The notes under the pieces are model-generated. The model made no database searches. It was given only the letters and a program-made list of their open reading frames with translations, and was not told the origin of the DNA. Made by a program: the position numbers and the translations under genes. 64,000 nucleotides of DNA from Nocardia transvalensis (GTDB lineage: Bacteria > Actinomycetota > Actinomycetes > Mycobacteriales > Mycobacteriaceae), in the NCBI RefSeq assembly GCF_015477765.1, contig NZ_JADLQQ010000004.1:434001-498000 (forward strand), given 5' to 3'. How positions within the stretch are numbered: the stretch's first letter is position 1; every line of letters starts with the position of its first letter. Below, piece by piece: positions 14,700 to 24,578 of the stretch.

Positions 14700-15912
14700 T
14701 CCGGCAACCAAGCTCGCGGTCGGCGGAACCTACACGATCACCGTATTGTGCACGGGATCCAGCATGCCCACCGCGCTGTATGCCGACTACGCCCGCATTT
14801 TTCACCTTGTTCCATTCGGGATGACGGCACTGTTCGCCAGCTATGTGGCTGCGGTCGTGCCCACAATGATGTTGTGCGGCAGTCTGTCCGACGCGTGGGG
14901 ACGGCGGCGCACAGTGCTGTATGGGCTGTGTCTCTCCGCTGCTGGCTCGGTGATGCTCGCGACCGCCGCCGGGCCGCTGCAACTGTTCTTCGGTCGTCTG
15001 GTGCAGGGCTCGGCACTCGGCATGAGTACCGGTGCGACGACAGCGGCGTTGGCCGATGGGTTGTCCGACCGGCGCGCCGCCGCACTCGCGGCCGCGGGGA
15101 TCTCGATCGGTAGTGCGGCTGGGCCGCTGCTGTCCGGCGTGATCGCCGAGCTCGCCCCGGAGCCGCTGAGCTATCCGTTCCTGGTGCATCTGCTGTTGCT
15201 CATACCCGCAGGCGTCTGGCTACTGACCCTGCCCCGGCAATCGCAGCGGTTGCCGTGGCGGCCACGCCGTCCGTCCGTCCCCAAGGAGATCCGACGGCCG
15301 TTTGCCATGGCCGGATGCACGGTCCTGCTGACGTGGAGCCTGCTCGGATTCTTCTTGTCCCTGGCCCCTTCCATGATGTATGAACTGACCCCGGCCGACA
15401 GAACCACGTTCGCGGCAGGGATCGTGACCCTCATGCTGGGGGCTGCCACTCTTGCCGAGTCCCAGTCGGCGCGGCTATCGAAGCGGGTCGCTAAGACCTC
15501 TGGGCTCGCCGCGCTGGCGTCTGGCATAAGCATGCTGATGGCTGCGGTGATCACCCGTCAGCCATTGATTGCGTTGATTGCCGCCGTCGTAGTCGGCGTG
15601 GGTAAGGGGCTTGCGTTTGCCGCCGCACTGGCCGAAGTGACGGTGATAGCGCCGGTCGAAAAGCGCGGTGAAGTACTGACCACGGTGTACCTGATCGGAT
15701 ATCTGGCACTGGCCGTGCCGGTTCTGTGCATCGGCCTGCTGGCCGGACACATTGGCCTGTTGCCTTCGGTGTTGTGGTTCGGGGCACCGACGACGGTCGG
15801 TTGCTTGATACTGCTGTGGCTTACCCTCCGCCGTTCCCCTTCCGTGGCGGCAAATCCCCGCGGTGCCTTCTCACCAGGTCTGGGAGCACCGCCTGACTCG
15901 GCAGAGGTGTGA
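14686..15912 (+). CDS. MFS transporter partner of the radical SAM enzyme
   Basis: A membrane transporter of about 408 residues with 12 hydrophobic helices. Motif A is GSLSDAWGRRRTVLYG. It is probably a proton-driven exporter (DHA1-like) for the product of the neighbouring radical SAM enzyme, or a self-protection pump. The GTG at 14686 overlaps the last 14 bases of the radical SAM gene, implying translational coupling; an ATG at 14620 would add 22 unconvincing residues. The gene runs towards gluD, ending 21 bases from its stop. A few codons are rarer than in neighbouring housekeeping genes, consistent with acquisition. Confidence 0.85.
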   Translation: MPGSDPATKLAVGGTYTITVLCTGSSMPTALYADYARIFHLVPFGMTALFASYVAAVVPTMMLCGSLSDAWGRRRTVLYGLCLSAAGSVMLATAAGPLQLFFGRLVQGSALGMSTGATTAALADGLSDRRAAALAAAGISIGSAAGPLLSGVIAELAPEPLSYPFLVHLLLLIPAGVWLLTLPRQSQRLPWRPRRPSVPKEIRRPFAMAGCTVLLTWSLLGFFLSLAPSMMYELTPADRTTFAAGIVTLMLGAATLAESQSARLSKRVAKTSGLAALASGISMLMAAVITRQPLIALIAAVVVGVGKGLAFAAALAEVTVIAPVEKRGEVLTTVYLIGYLALAVPVLCIGLLAGHIGLLPSVLWFGAPTTVGCLILLWLTLRRSPSVAANPRGAFSPGLGAPPDSAEV

Positions 15913-15933
15913 CGTCAACCAGAGAAATGCGGA

Positions 15934-16827
15934 TTACTTCGTGGTGGACAGATCCATTCCGGGTGCTGCGTCGATGATCACCGAATCGGCCGCCACGACG
16001 GCCCGCCCGCGGCGGCGCGAGCGCAGGCGACGCTCCAACCGTGTGGCGAAAACCGACAGCGCCCAGTTCAAAGCGATCATGATGACCGCGACGACGATGA
16101 GTGCGGGGATGGTGTTCTGCATCGCAGCGCCGAGCTGCTGGCCCTGGCGGACGATCTCCCCGTACGTGATCAGATAGCCGAGGGCCGAATCCTTCAGCGC
16201 CACAACCATTTGCGAGATGAGGGCGGGCAGCATGGCCGTGATCGCCTGCGGCAGCAGGATCATGCGCATGAGCTGGCCCTTGCGCATGCCCAGCGCGGTC
16301 GCGGCCTCGGTCTGCCCGCGCGGCAGCGAACGAATGCCTGCTCGGACGATCTCGGCGATGACCGAGCCGTTGTAGATGGTCAGCGCGATGACCACCGCGG
16401 CGAGCGCCAACTGGTCGGACGGGAACACCTGTTCGTCGGCGAAGAAATTGAACAGGAAGATCATCATGATCAGCACCGGGATGGCGCGGGCGAATTCGAC
16501 GATCGTCCCCGCGACCCACCGCACGCTTGCGTGGTCCGACAGCCGCGCGATGCCGAAGATGATCCCGATCACGAGGGCGAAGACGATCGATAGCACGGCG
16601 GCGACCACGGTTCCGCGCAGACCGGGCAGAATATAGGTCTGCCAGACCTGGCTGTCGACGAACGGCTTCCACTTCTCGACCGTGAACTGCCCCTTGCTGT
16701 CGAGGCCTCGGTAGACGAACCAGATCGCCGCGGCGACCGCCGCGGCGACGATCACCGAGTAGACGTTGTGCCGCAGCCGCGCCCGGGGGCCCGGCGCGTC
16801 GTAGAGGACCGAGGGACCGGAACTCAT
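15934..16827 (-). CDS. gluD: Glutamate ABC transporter permease GluD
   Basis: The second membrane subunit of a polar amino-acid ABC importer, probably for glutamate. About 297 residues with a soluble N-terminus, five to six helices and the EAA loop EAATALGMRKGQLMRMILLPQA that docks on the ATPase. The ATG at 16827 overlaps the gluC stop as ATGA, with GAGGTGG upstream; a longer frame to 16857 lies inside gluC. Gene order gluA-B-C-D is that of corynebacteria, where the operon sits next to recX. Here 10 kb separate them. A broken copy of its C-terminal coding region lies at 12300-12455. Confidence 0.92.
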   Translation of the reverse strand: MSSGPSVLYDAPGPRARLRHNVYSVIVAAAVAAAIWFVYRGLDSKGQFTVEKWKPFVDSQVWQTYILPGLRGTVVAAVLSIVFALVIGIIFGIARLSDHASVRWVAGTIVEFARAIPVLIMMIFLFNFFADEQVFPSDQLALAAVVIALTIYNGSVIAEIVRAGIRSLPRGQTEAATALGMRKGQLMRMILLPQAITAMLPALISQMVVALKDSALGYLITYGEIVRQGQQLGAAMQNTIPALIVVAVIMIALNWALSVFATRLERRLRSRRRGRAVVAADSVIIDAAPGMDLSTTK

Positions 16828-17501
16828 CGTGCCACCTCGAATCGCTTGGCGAGCCAACCGAATACCAGGCCGGTCGGCAGGGTCAGAATGACGAAGCCCA
16901 CGGCGAAGATCGCGCCGATCACCAGGATCTGTGCCTCGATTTCGTTCATGTCGTACATCAAATACGCAGCCTCGTGCACGCCGATGGCCGAGGCGATGGT
17001 CGAATTCTTCGTCAAGGCGATCAGCACGCTACCCAGCGGGGCGATCACCGAGCGAAACGCCTGCGGCAGAACGATGAGGCGCAGATTCTGCCCGAAGGTC
17101 AAGCCCAGCGAGCGGCCCGCCTCTGACTGGCCCACTGCCACGGTGTTGATGCCCGCGCGCAGCGATTCGCAGACGAATGCGCCGGTATAGACGCTCAGGC
17201 CGACCAAAGCCCAGCGGAAGGCGTTGTCCGCGAGTTCGTTCGGACCGGTGGCGAGCTGGATGCGTAGCGTGTTCAGCAGGCCGATCGAGCAGAACACCAG
17301 GATGAGAGTCAGCGGGGTATTGCGGAAGACGGTCACGTACGCCGCGCCGACCCAGCGTGCCACCGGCACCGGCGACACCCGCATAGCGGCGACGACAGTG
17401 CCGAGCACCAGCGCTCCGACCGCCGACAGGGCGGTCAGTTTGATGGTCATCCAGAACGCGTCGAGCAGTTGGGAGTCGTATCTGGAGATCAGGTCGAACA
17501 C
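16824..17501 (-). CDS. gluC: Glutamate ABC transporter permease GluC
   Basis: The first membrane subunit of the importer, 225 residues and about five helices, of the HisM/GlnP type. The EAA loop is SEAGRSLGLTFGQNLRLIVLPQAFR. GTG start at 17501, read as MFDLISRYDSQLLDAF, which is the usual N-terminus. It pairs with GluD to form the heterodimeric channel for substrate delivered by GluB and powered by GluA. It lies 53 bases after gluB and overlaps gluD by 4 bases. Confidence 0.92.
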   Translation of the reverse strand: MFDLISRYDSQLLDAFWMTIKLTALSAVGALVLGTVVAAMRVSPVPVARWVGAAYVTVFRNTPLTLILVFCSIGLLNTLRIQLATGPNELADNAFRWALVGLSVYTGAFVCESLRAGINTVAVGQSEAGRSLGLTFGQNLRLIVLPQAFRSVIAPLGSVLIALTKNSTIASAIGVHEAAYLMYDMNEIEAQILVIGAIFAVGFVILTLPTGLVFGWLAKRFEVAR

Positions 17502-17554
17502 GGCGGACGTGCTCCTTGCAGTGTGTCAGGGATGATTCGAGTCGAACGACGGGA

Positions 17555-18382
17555 TCAGTACCGGTCCACCGTCGGCGGCTGCGGCACCGCGAATCCGGTT
17601 CCGGCCGTATTCTTCTCCAGCGCGGTCTTCCAGCTGCCGTCGCTGATCATGGCCTCGATCGCATCGTTGATCTTGTCGCGGGACTCCTTGTCGCCCTTCT
17701 TGACTCCGATGCCGTACTTCTCGGTGGCGAAGGGCTTGTTGACCAGCTTGAGCTGACCGGGAGACTGCGCGGCATATCCAGCGAGGATGATGTTGTCGGT
17801 GGTCACGGCGTCCATGGAGCCCGCCTTCAGCGCCTCGACACACAGCGCGTACGTGTCGTAGGTCTGCAGCTGAGCCTCTTTGTAGTTCTTCTCGATGTTT
17901 TGTGCGGGGGTGGAATTCTTCACCGAGCACACCTTCTTGCCCTTGATCGTGTCCGGGCCGGTGATGTCGGTGTTGTCGGCCCGCACCAGCAGATCCTGAC
18001 CGGCAATGAAGTAGGGCCCCGCGAAGTCGACCTTCTCCTTGCGCTGGTCGGTGATCGAGTAGGTGCCGACGATGTAGTCGACCTGGCCGTTCTGGATCAG
18101 CGTCTCGCGCTGGGGTGTGGGGGCTTCCTTCCACTGGATGTTCTCCGGCTTGACGCCCAGCTTGCCCGCGACATATGTGGCGACGTCGACGTCGAAACCG
18201 GAGAACGAGCCGTCCTTGTTGCGCAGGCCCAGGCCGGGCTGGTCGTACTTGATGCCGACGGTCAGCTTGCCGTCGGCGGCGTGCTGGGCGGCCGACTTCG
18301 AGTCGCCGCCGCCGCAGCCGGTCGCAACGACCGCTATGGCCAGGGCGCCGATGCCGAATCGCAGTGCACGGGTGATCCTCAT
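17555..18382 (-). CDS. gluB: Glutamate-binding lipoprotein GluB
   Basis: The extracytoplasmic substrate-binding protein of the importer, 275 residues. A lipoprotein signal peptide (MRITRALRFGIGALAIAVVATGC) ends in the lipobox ATGC, so Cys23 would be lipidated and anchor the protein to the outer face of the membrane. The mature part is a type-2 periplasmic-binding fold (SBP_bac_3): KLTVGIKYDQPGLGLRN, GFDVDVATYVAGKLG and VDYIVGTYSITDQRKEKVDF. The last is the typical polar amino-acid-binding signature. Confidence 0.93.
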   Translation of the reverse strand: MRITRALRFGIGALAIAVVATGCGGGDSKSAAQHAADGKLTVGIKYDQPGLGLRNKDGSFSGFDVDVATYVAGKLGVKPENIQWKEAPTPQRETLIQNGQVDYIVGTYSITDQRKEKVDFAGPYFIAGQDLLVRADNTDITGPDTIKGKKVCSVKNSTPAQNIEKNYKEAQLQTYDTYALCVEALKAGSMDAVTTDNIILAGYAAQSPGQLKLVNKPFATEKYGIGVKKGDKESRDKINDAIEAMISDGSWKTALEKNTAGTGFAVPQPPTVDRY

Positions 18383-18426
18383 CGAATTCCTTCTCTCTCG
18401 TGAGGTGTGGACCTGATTGTGGTCGG

Positions 18427-19245
18427 TCAGTGACTCAAGATCTTGCCCAGGAAATCCTTGGCGCGCTCGGATTTCGGGGCAGTGAAGAAGGTTTCGGGAT
18501 CGGTGTCCTCGACGATCTCACCGTCGGCCATGAACAACACCCGGTTACCGGCGCGGCGGGCGAAACCCATCTCATGGGTGACCACCAGCATGGTCATACC
18601 GTCCTTGGCCAGCTGCACCATCACCTCGAGCACCTCGCTGACCATCTCCGGGTCCAGCGCCGAGGTGGGCTCGTCGAACAGCATCACCTTCGGGTTCATG
18701 GCCAGCGCCCGCGCGATGGCGACGCGCTGCTGCTGACCGCCGGACAGCTGCGCCGGATACTTGTCGGCCTGATCGGCGATGCCGACCCGCTGCAGCAGCT
18801 GCATCGCCTTCTCGCGCGCACTCGTCTTGTCCATGCGGCGCACCTTCACCGGCGCCAGCATCACGTTCTCCAGGATCGTCTTGTGCGCGAACAGGTTGAA
18901 CTGCTGGAAGACCATGCCCACGTCGGCGCGCAGCCGGGCCAGCGCCCGTCCCTCGGCCGGTAGCTCCACACCATCGATGGCGATATCACCGGAATCGATC
19001 GGCTCGAGGCGGTTGATGGTGCGGCACAGCGTGGACTTACCGGAACCGGAGGGTCCCACCACGATCACCACCTGGCCCCTGGGCACCTCGAGATTGATGT
19101 GCTGTAGGACGTGCAGATCCCCGAAGTGCTTGTCCACGTTGCGCATCGAGATCATCGGCGGCGCGGTGGCGGCGGGGGTGGAGCCGGATTCGACGGCGCT
19201 GGTGTCGGTGGCAGTGCCGGGTGTTGCTTCGGCAGCGTCGGTCAT
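18427..19245 (-). CDS. gluA: Glutamate ABC transporter ATPase GluA
   Basis: The ATP-hydrolysing subunit, 272 residues, first gene of the gluABCD operon. Walker [11 protein letters not shown]-loop FQQFNLF, signature LSGGQQQR, Walker [13 protein letters not shown] and the H-loop VTHEMGF are all intact. The first 30 residues are a Thr/Ala-rich extension absent from many relatives, where the protein begins near [13 protein letters not shown]; a start further in is possible. The promoter should lie in the 170-base gap shared with divergent miaB. Confidence 0.93.
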   Translation of the reverse strand: MTDAAEATPGTATDTSAVESGSTPAATAPPMISMRNVDKHFGDLHVLQHINLEVPRGQVVIVVGPSGSGKSTLCRTINRLEPIDSGDIAIDGVELPAEGRALARLRADVGMVFQQFNLFAHKTILENVMLAPVKVRRMDKTSAREKAMQLLQRVGIADQADKYPAQLSGGQQQRVAIARALAMNPKVMLFDEPTSALDPEMVSEVLEVMVQLAKDGMTMLVVTHEMGFARRAGNRVLFMADGEIVEDTDPETFFTAPKSERAKDFLGKILSH

Positions 19246-19415
19246 GGCTCGACCTTAGGGTGAAAATGCTGGAAATGCGCAATTTTGCGAAACGCGTCGG
19301 AACCGCTCCGGTCACGATTAACCGAAGCTTGACATTGGTGATCGGTATCACGCCCGCTCAGGGGCCCGGCGGGCGGGGTGGGGGAGGGGATCGGGCGAGC
19401 GGATACCCTGGACGG
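19246..19415. promoter_or_regulatory. Divergent gluA/miaB promoter region with two small palindromes
   Basis: CGCAATTTTGCG at 19278-19289 (5-bp arms) and GTGATCGGTATCAC at 19338-19351 (5-bp arms, 4-base spacer) are candidate regulator sites for gluABCD. On the plus strand TACCCT at 19404-19409 lies 6 bases before the miaB GTG, so miaB mRNA is probably leaderless. No binding protein can be named. Confidence 0.4.
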
Positions 19416-20975
19416 GTGAATTCCCAGGCCGGTTCCGAACAGGTGCGCACCTACGAGGTGCGGACCTACGGCTGTCAGATGAACGTGCACGACTCCGAAC
19501 GGCTGTCGGGCCTGCTCGAGGACGCCGGATACGTCCGGGCCACGCCCGGCGCGACGGCCGATCTGGTCGTGTTCAACACCTGCGCGGTGCGCGAGAACGC
19601 CGACAACAAGCTGTACGGCACGCTCGGTCACCTGGCCCCGATCAAGGCGGAGCGGCCGGGTATGCAGATCGCGGTGGGCGGGTGCCTGGCGCAGAAGGAC
19701 CGCGACACCGTGGTGCGCAAGGCGCCCTGGGTGGACGTCGTGTTCGGCACGCACAACATCGGGTCGCTGCCCGTGCTGCTGGAACGCGCCCGGCACAACC
19801 GCGAGGCGCAGGTCGAGATCCTCGAATCGCTCGAGGCGTTTCCGTCGACGCTGCCGGCCAAGCGGGAATCCGCCTATGCCGGATGGGTGTCGATCTCGGT
19901 GGGCTGCAACAACACCTGCACCTTCTGTATCGTCCCGTCGCTGCGTGGCAAGGAGGTCGACCGCCGCCCCGGCGATGTGCTGGCCGAGGTGCAGGCGCTG
20001 GTCGACCAGGGCGTCCTGGAGGTGACGCTGCTCGGGCAGAACGTCAACTCCTACGGCGTGAACTTCGCCGATCCGGCCGCTGTGCCGAATGGGCGCTCCG
20101 CAAGCTCCGCGCCTGGCCGTGATCGCAGCGCCTTCGCGCGGCTGCTGCGGGCCTGCGGGTCGATCGAGGGGCTGGAACGGGTCCGGTTCACCTCGCCGCA
20201 TCCGGCCGAATTCACCGACGACGTCATCGAGGCGATGGCCGAGACGCCGAACGTGTGCCCGCAGCTGCACATGCCGCTGCAGTCCGGCTCCGACCGTGTC
20301 CTCAAGGCCATGCGGCGCTCTTACCGCAAGGCCCGCTTCCTGAACATCATCGAGAAGGTGCGGGCGGCGATGCCGCACGCGGCCATCACGACCGACATCA
20401 TCGTCGGCTTCCCGGGCGAGACCGAGGAGGACTTCCTCGAGACCCTGGACGTGGTGCGCCAGGCGCGGTTCACCAGCGCCTTCACCTTCCAGTACTCGAT
20501 TCGCCCCGGCACCCCGGCGGCGACCATGGCCGATCAGGTGCCCAAGCAGGTCGTGCAGGAGCGCTACGACCGGCTGATCGCCCTGCAGGAGCAGATCTCG
20601 CTGGAGAGCAATCAGGCCCTGATCGGCACCGAGGTCGAACTGCTGGTCGCCGAGGGCGCGGGCAAGAAGAACGCGGCGACCGCGCGGATGAGCGGCCGTG
20701 CTCGCGATGGTCGCCTCGTGCACTTCCGGCCGGCCGCGGATCAGGCGATCCGGCCCGGCGATATCGTCACCGTCGCCATCACCGACGCCGCTCCGCACCA
20801 TCTGATCGCCGACGCCCCGATCCGCAGCCACCGCCGCACCCGCGCGGGCGACTCCCACGAGCGCGGCATCACGCCGAAGACCGCGCCGATCGGCGTGGGC
20901 CTCGGAATCCCCCGCATCGGCGCCCCGGAGCCGGAACCGGTGGCCGCCGGATGCGCGTCGGGCTGCGGCGCATGA
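19416..20975 (+). CDS. miaB: tRNA-2-methylthio-N6-dimethylallyladenosine synthase MiaB
   Basis: A radical SAM methylthiotransferase that adds a methylthio group to isopentenyl-A37 of tRNAs reading UNN codons. The N-terminal UPF0004 domain ([20 protein letters not shown]) carries Cys residues for the auxiliary cluster, with further ones in [11 protein letters not shown] and GGCLAQKD. The radical SAM motif is CNNTCTFC, and a TRAM domain ends the core ([13 protein letters not shown]). GTG at 19416 gives 519 residues. Compared with relatives from memory there is an extra stretch, [16 protein letters not shown], around residues 222-240. The C-terminal tail is Pro/Gly-rich and ends with a Cys pair (CASGCGA). 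It acts on the product of miaA, 3.6 kb downstream. Confidence 0.97.
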   Translation: MNSQAGSEQVRTYEVRTYGCQMNVHDSERLSGLLEDAGYVRATPGATADLVVFNTCAVRENADNKLYGTLGHLAPIKAERPGMQIAVGGCLAQKDRDTVVRKAPWVDVVFGTHNIGSLPVLLERARHNREAQVEILESLEAFPSTLPAKRESAYAGWVSISVGCNNTCTFCIVPSLRGKEVDRRPGDVLAEVQALVDQGVLEVTLLGQNVNSYGVNFADPAAVPNGRSASSAPGRDRSAFARLLRACGSIEGLERVRFTSPHPAEFTDDVIEAMAETPNVCPQLHMPLQSGSDRVLKAMRRSYRKARFLNIIEKVRAAMPHAAITTDIIVGFPGETEEDFLETLDVVRQARFTSAFTFQYSIRPGTPAATMADQVPKQVVQERYDRLIALQEQISLESNQALIGTEVELLVAEGAGKKNAATARMSGRARDGRLVHFRPAADQAIRPGDIVTVAITDAAPHHLIADAPIRSHRRTRAGDSHERGITPKTAPIGVGLGIPRIGAPEPEPVAAGCASGCGA

Positions 20976-21109
20976 GAGGTGAGCCCGTGGCCGGTGGCAT
21001 GCCGGAACGACGGGGGAGTACCGTGCCGCAGAGATGCGGGCGGCGTCGTCCGGCCCGTATGAAAAATCCGGCAGCACAACCCGATACGGCACTGAAGCGG
21101 TGGTGACTC

Positions 21110-21901
21110 GTGGCTGATCGCGGCGAAGACGAAGTGCGGCGCGACGATGGCGTGCCCGCCGAGGGCGCGTCCGGTGCGGGCGCGGAGCGCGGGGACGCCG
21201 AGCAGGTCGCGCCCGACGGGGGCGGTCAGCCGACCGAAAGCGCGGGCTCGCACGGTAAATCGGGCGCGCCCGGTGCCGAGCCCGCAGATCAGGACGCACC
21301 CGAGCCGAACGAGGAGACGATGAATCCGGCCGAGACCAAGACCTTCGAGGAGTACCGCGACGACCTCGAGGCCGTCGAGCGCAAAATCGCCGGGGAGATC
21401 GATCCGGGCTACCGGGCGATGGTGGTGGCGAGCGCGGTGTTCGTGCTGCTGCTGTCGCTGGTGCTGCCGCATGCCGGGGATGCGCGCGGGCTGGATGTGA
21501 TCCTGTACGACAGCACGGCGCGCGCCGAGCACATCGGGCTGCCGTCGCGGGTGTTCGAGTGGTTCGTGGTGCTCTTCGGGATCGGCTTCTCGTCGCTGGC
21601 GCTGGTGACCCGCCGCTGGGCGCTGGCGTGGATCGCGGTGGCCGGGTCCGCGGTCGGCAGCGTCTTCGGTGTGCTGTCGATCTGGCATCGCCAGACCCCG
21701 GGCCTCGGCGATTATCGCGGCGCCGGACCGGCCGTCGGCCTGATCCTGGCCACCCTCGCGATCATCGTGCTGACCTTCCACTGGATCAAGGTCGTGTGGA
21801 GCCGCACCGCGGTGCACCTGGAAGCCGAGGAGCAGCGCCGCATCGCCGCCGCCGAGGAAGAGGAGAAGCACCGCCGCTGGCTGCGGGGTGAGGACAAGTA
21901 G
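21110..21901 (+). CDS. Conserved membrane protein (Rv2732c-like)
   Basis: A 263-residue protein of unknown function in the position of M. tuberculosis Rv2732c, directly after miaB. Residues 1-70 are acidic, Gly/Ala-rich and probably disordered. An internal ATG (MNPAETKTFEEYRD, position 21320) would give a 193-residue protein of about the usual length, but the GAGGAG before it is only 3 bases away, so the start is open. Four membrane helices follow at about 102-120, 148-168, 170-192 and 203-226. The C-terminal charged tail (EAEEQRRIAAAEEEEKHRRW) is a probable coiled-coil helix in the cytoplasm. Confidence 0.85.
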   Translation: MADRGEDEVRRDDGVPAEGASGAGAERGDAEQVAPDGGGQPTESAGSHGKSGAPGAEPADQDAPEPNEETMNPAETKTFEEYRDDLEAVERKIAGEIDPGYRAMVVASAVFVLLLSLVLPHAGDARGLDVILYDSTARAEHIGLPSRVFEWFVVLFGIGFSSLALVTRRWALAWIAVAGSAVGSVFGVLSIWHRQTPGLGDYRGAGPAVGLILATLAIIVLTFHWIKVVWSRTAVHLEAEEQRRIAAAEEEEKHRRWLRGEDK

Positions 21902-21902
21902 G

Positions 21903-21925
21903 TCCCGGCGAAGGACACGCCGGGA
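21903..21925. terminator. Bidirectional terminator hairpin
   Basis: TCCCGGCG-AAGGACA-CGCCGGGA: a perfect 8-bp GC stem starting 2 bases after the Rv2732c-like stop and 17 bases from the convergent DUF349 stop. It can serve both genes. Confidence 0.7.
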
Positions 21926-21941
21926 TCCGAGGGGCCCTGGA

Positions 21942-23399
21942 CTATCGCTGGCTGACGGCGCCCTCGGCGGCCTCGGCCCATTCGCGCCACTGTTTGGCCT
22001 GTTCGAGGGCCTTTTCGGCGTCGCGGGTGCGGCCTGCGGCCTGGGCCTTGGCGGCCTGCTCCTCGAATTGGGCTACGCGCTCGCGGAATTGGGCGGCGCG
22101 GGCCATGGCCTCCGGGTCGGTGCGGCGCCATTGGGCGTCGACCGCCTCGCGGACGCGCTTTTCGATGGTGCGCAGGCGGCCCTCGAGCTCCTGGATGCGC
22201 TCGCGCGGCACCTTGCCGACGGCATCCCACTTCTCCTGCAGCTCACGCAGAGTCGCGCGCGCGGCGTCGAGGTCGGAGCCGGGATCGATACGGTCCTCGT
22301 AGGCGCGTAGCAGCTCCTCCTTGGCCGCGGCGTTCTGCTCGAATTCGGCGTCGCGTTCGGACGCCGCGGCGTTGCGGGCGGCGAAGAACACGTCCTGGGC
22401 GCTCTTGAACCGCCGCCACAGCTGTTCGTCGGCCTCGCGCGGGGCGCGCCCGGCCGCCTTCCACTCGGCCAGCATGTCGCGGAAGATCGCCGCGGTGCCG
22501 ACCCAGTCGGTGGAACCCGACAGCTCCTCGGCGCGCACGCACAGCTCTTCCTTGCGCGCCTTGGCCGCGGCCCGCTCCCGGTCCAGTTCGGCGAAATGCG
22601 CACCACGCCTGCGGTTGAACGATTCACGGGCCTTGGAGAACCGCCGCCACAGCGCATCGTCGACCTTGCGGTCCACCCCGCGGATGGTCTTCCACTCGTC
22701 GAGGATCTCGCGCAGCCGGTCACCGGCGGCCTTCCACTGCGTGGATTCCGCCGCGATCTGCTCGGCCTCCGCGCACAGCGCCTCTTTGCGCTCGGTCTGC
22801 TCGTGGCGGGTGCGCTCCTTCTCCTCCCGCGCGTGGGCGGCGGCCTCATCGGAATGTTCGATGATCGCCTGCAGGCGCCGGGACAGGCCGTCGATATCGC
22901 CGATGACCGCCGCGGTCGGCAGCGATTCGGCCAGCGCTACGGCGGCGGCCTTGGTCTTGCGGGCATCGGTGCCTGCGGCCAGCCGCGCCTCGAGCAGCGC
23001 CACCTCGGTGGCCAGATCGTCGAAGCGCCGGCCGAAGTGCGCCAGGCCCTCCGCGGCGTCCCCGGCCTGCCAGGATCCGACAACGCGTTCGCCCTCGGCG
23101 GTCTTGACCCAGGCGGTGCCGTCCTCGTCGACCCGGCCCCACTTGCTGGGATCGCTCACCGTCGGCACGACCACCGGATGCGGATGATCGGCCGGGCCGG
23201 GAGCGGGTTTGATCGCATGCGGCTTGGGGGATTCGGGTTTACGGCCGCCCGGTTTCGGGGTACCGGAGGTACGCGGCGTGTTGCCGGGATGGTTGGCGGC
23301 ATCGGCGGGCGTGGGTCGTGTCGCGGCGGAGTTGCTGGACCGCTGCGCCGTGCCGGTGTCCGGTTGGGTGGCCTTCTCGGTTCCGCTGTTGTCGGTCAT
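21942..23399 (-). CDS. DUF349 repeat protein (Rv2731-like)
   Basis: A 485-residue, largely helical protein. After a Pro-rich disordered N-terminus (residues 1-80) and a short beta segment ([24 protein letters not shown]), residues 125-480 hold about three DUF349 repeats. These are recognisable by [40 protein letters not shown] and [20 protein letters not shown], each followed by an LWRRF-like segment. Long coiled coils are expected. The family is conserved in actinobacteria next to miaB, with suggested cytoplasmic or cell-envelope-related roles, but no biochemistry I can cite. Convergent with the Rv2732c-like gene. Confidence 0.9.
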   Translation of the reverse strand: MTDNSGTEKATQPDTGTAQRSSNSAATRPTPADAANHPGNTPRTSGTPKPGGRKPESPKPHAIKPAPGPADHPHPVVVPTVSDPSKWGRVDEDGTAWVKTAEGERVVGSWQAGDAAEGLAHFGRRFDDLATEVALLEARLAAGTDARKTKAAAVALAESLPTAAVIGDIDGLSRRLQAIIEHSDEAAAHAREEKERTRHEQTERKEALCAEAEQIAAESTQWKAAGDRLREILDEWKTIRGVDRKVDDALWRRFSKARESFNRRRGAHFAELDRERAAAKARKEELCVRAEELSGSTDWVGTAAIFRDMLAEWKAAGRAPREADEQLWRRFKSAQDVFFAARNAAASERDAEFEQNAAAKEELLRAYEDRIDPGSDLDAARATLRELQEKWDAVGKVPRERIQELEGRLRTIEKRVREAVDAQWRRTDPEAMARAAQFRERVAQFEEQAAKAQAAGRTRDAEKALEQAKQWREWAEAAEGAVSQR

Positions 23400-23777
23400 C
23401 GCTCCTCGTCCCTGCCGCGCGTCACGGCTGCCTGGTTACGCCCTAGCTCATCCCATTCAACCAGCCAAGGGACAGATTTGCCGTGTCTTGTTGCCGGTGG
23501 CGCTGCGGTGACGGTAGCTGCGGGTGTGAATGCGGTGGCCAGGAGCCGGTCCGCAATACCGGCCCGGCGGCGCCGTAGGTGGGATGAACGGCCGGATCCC
23601 CGCCGGCGGCGGGCCGAGTCGTCACCTGCGGAAACTGATCGCTTGACCATGACAGCTCTGTTGATGTCCAGATGTTTGCTGGGGTGGTAGGTGGGGGAAT
23701 GGGGAGGACAATGTGGGCGAACCGGCCCACTGCCTGCGCGTGTTGTCGAACGCGGGCAGGCGGTTACGGTTGACTGC
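23400..23777 (+). other. Non-coding gap upstream of the Rv2728c-like gene
   Basis: About 380 bases without a supported gene. Divergent promoters for the DUF349 gene and the next operon must lie here. TACGGT near 23765 sits about 7 bases before the GTG at 23778 and fits a leaderless -10 element. Confidence 0.5.
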
Positions 23778-24578
23778 GTGTTCCGTGTTGCCGTGCTGAT
23801 ACCGTCGCCGCCTGTTCTGGTGCCCGAACTGTGCGGCGGATCCCCGCTGGCGGATCCGGCGCATCGGGCGGCGCAGGTGCCGGTGGTGCGGGAGGAGGTG
23901 CTGGCGGCCGGTCGGATATTGGCGGAACAGGCGTCGCAGTGGACCGTCGTCGGCGTGGGCGAGCGGGCCCAGGCGCTCGGCCCGGACGCGGTCGGCACGT
24001 TCCGGGGGTACGGGGCAGATCTCCAGGTGGCGCTGTCGGCGGCGGCGCTGGCGGGTGGGTCGGCCGATCCGAGCCTGCCGCTGGCCGTGCTGACCGGCCC
24101 GTCCGCGGACCCGCGGCTGCCGTTGGCGGCGTTGATCGGGGGCTGGCTGCGCGGGCAGGTGGCACCGGAGGCGGTGGCCGATGCGCGCATCGTCGAATCG
24201 GACGCACCCGCGGACCACTGCCTGGAGGTGGGCGCCACGCTGCGCGGCGAGCTGGATGCCCGCGCCGAGGACTGCGGGGTGCTCGTGGTCGCCGACGGCG
24301 CGGCCACCCTGTCGACCGCCGCGCCCGGCTATCTGGATCTGCGCGCGGGCGAGCTGCAGGAGCGCATCGACCGTGCCCTGACGGCGGGCGACCGGGACGA
24401 GATCGCGCGGCTGGACGCCGGGCTGTGCGCCGAACTGGACGTCTCGGGCCGCGCCGCCTACCAGGTGCTGGCCGGACTGTTCGGCGATGCCGCCCCGACG
24501 GTCGAGACTCGATACCAGGCAGCGCCTTTCGGCGTCGGCTACCAGGTGAGCGTGTGGCATCCGGGAGGCGGGGCGTGA
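23778..24578 (+). CDS. Conserved protein resembling class III extradiol dioxygenases (Rv2728c-like)
   Basis: A 266-residue soluble protein in the Rv2728c position before miaA. The opening [17 protein letters not shown] and the later [18 protein letters not shown] resemble the LigB-type fold (AMMECR1/LigB-like), but the metal-binding His pair expected near the N-terminus is not evident, so catalysis is doubtful. GTG at 23778 is chosen because it gives the family-like N-terminus and sits just after a -10-like element. The stop overlaps the miaA start as GTGA, so the two are coupled. Confidence 0.75.
   Translation: MFRVAVLIPSPPVLVPELCGGSPLADPAHRAAQVPVVREEVLAAGRILAEQASQWTVVGVGERAQALGPDAVGTFRGYGADLQVALSAAALAGGSADPSLPLAVLTGPSADPRLPLAALIGGWLRGQVAPEAVADARIVESDAPADHCLEVGATLRGELDARAEDCGVLVVADGAATLSTAAPGYLDLRAGELQERIDRALTAGDRDEIARLDAGLCAELDVSGRAAYQVLAGLFGDAAPTVETRYQAAPFGVGYQVSVWHPGGGA

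Noticed and set aside
19242..21299. 685-codon open frame antisense to miaB
   Set aside because: It mirrors the GC-rich third positions of miaB and its neighbour; its translation is Arg/His/Gly-rich with no family resemblance.
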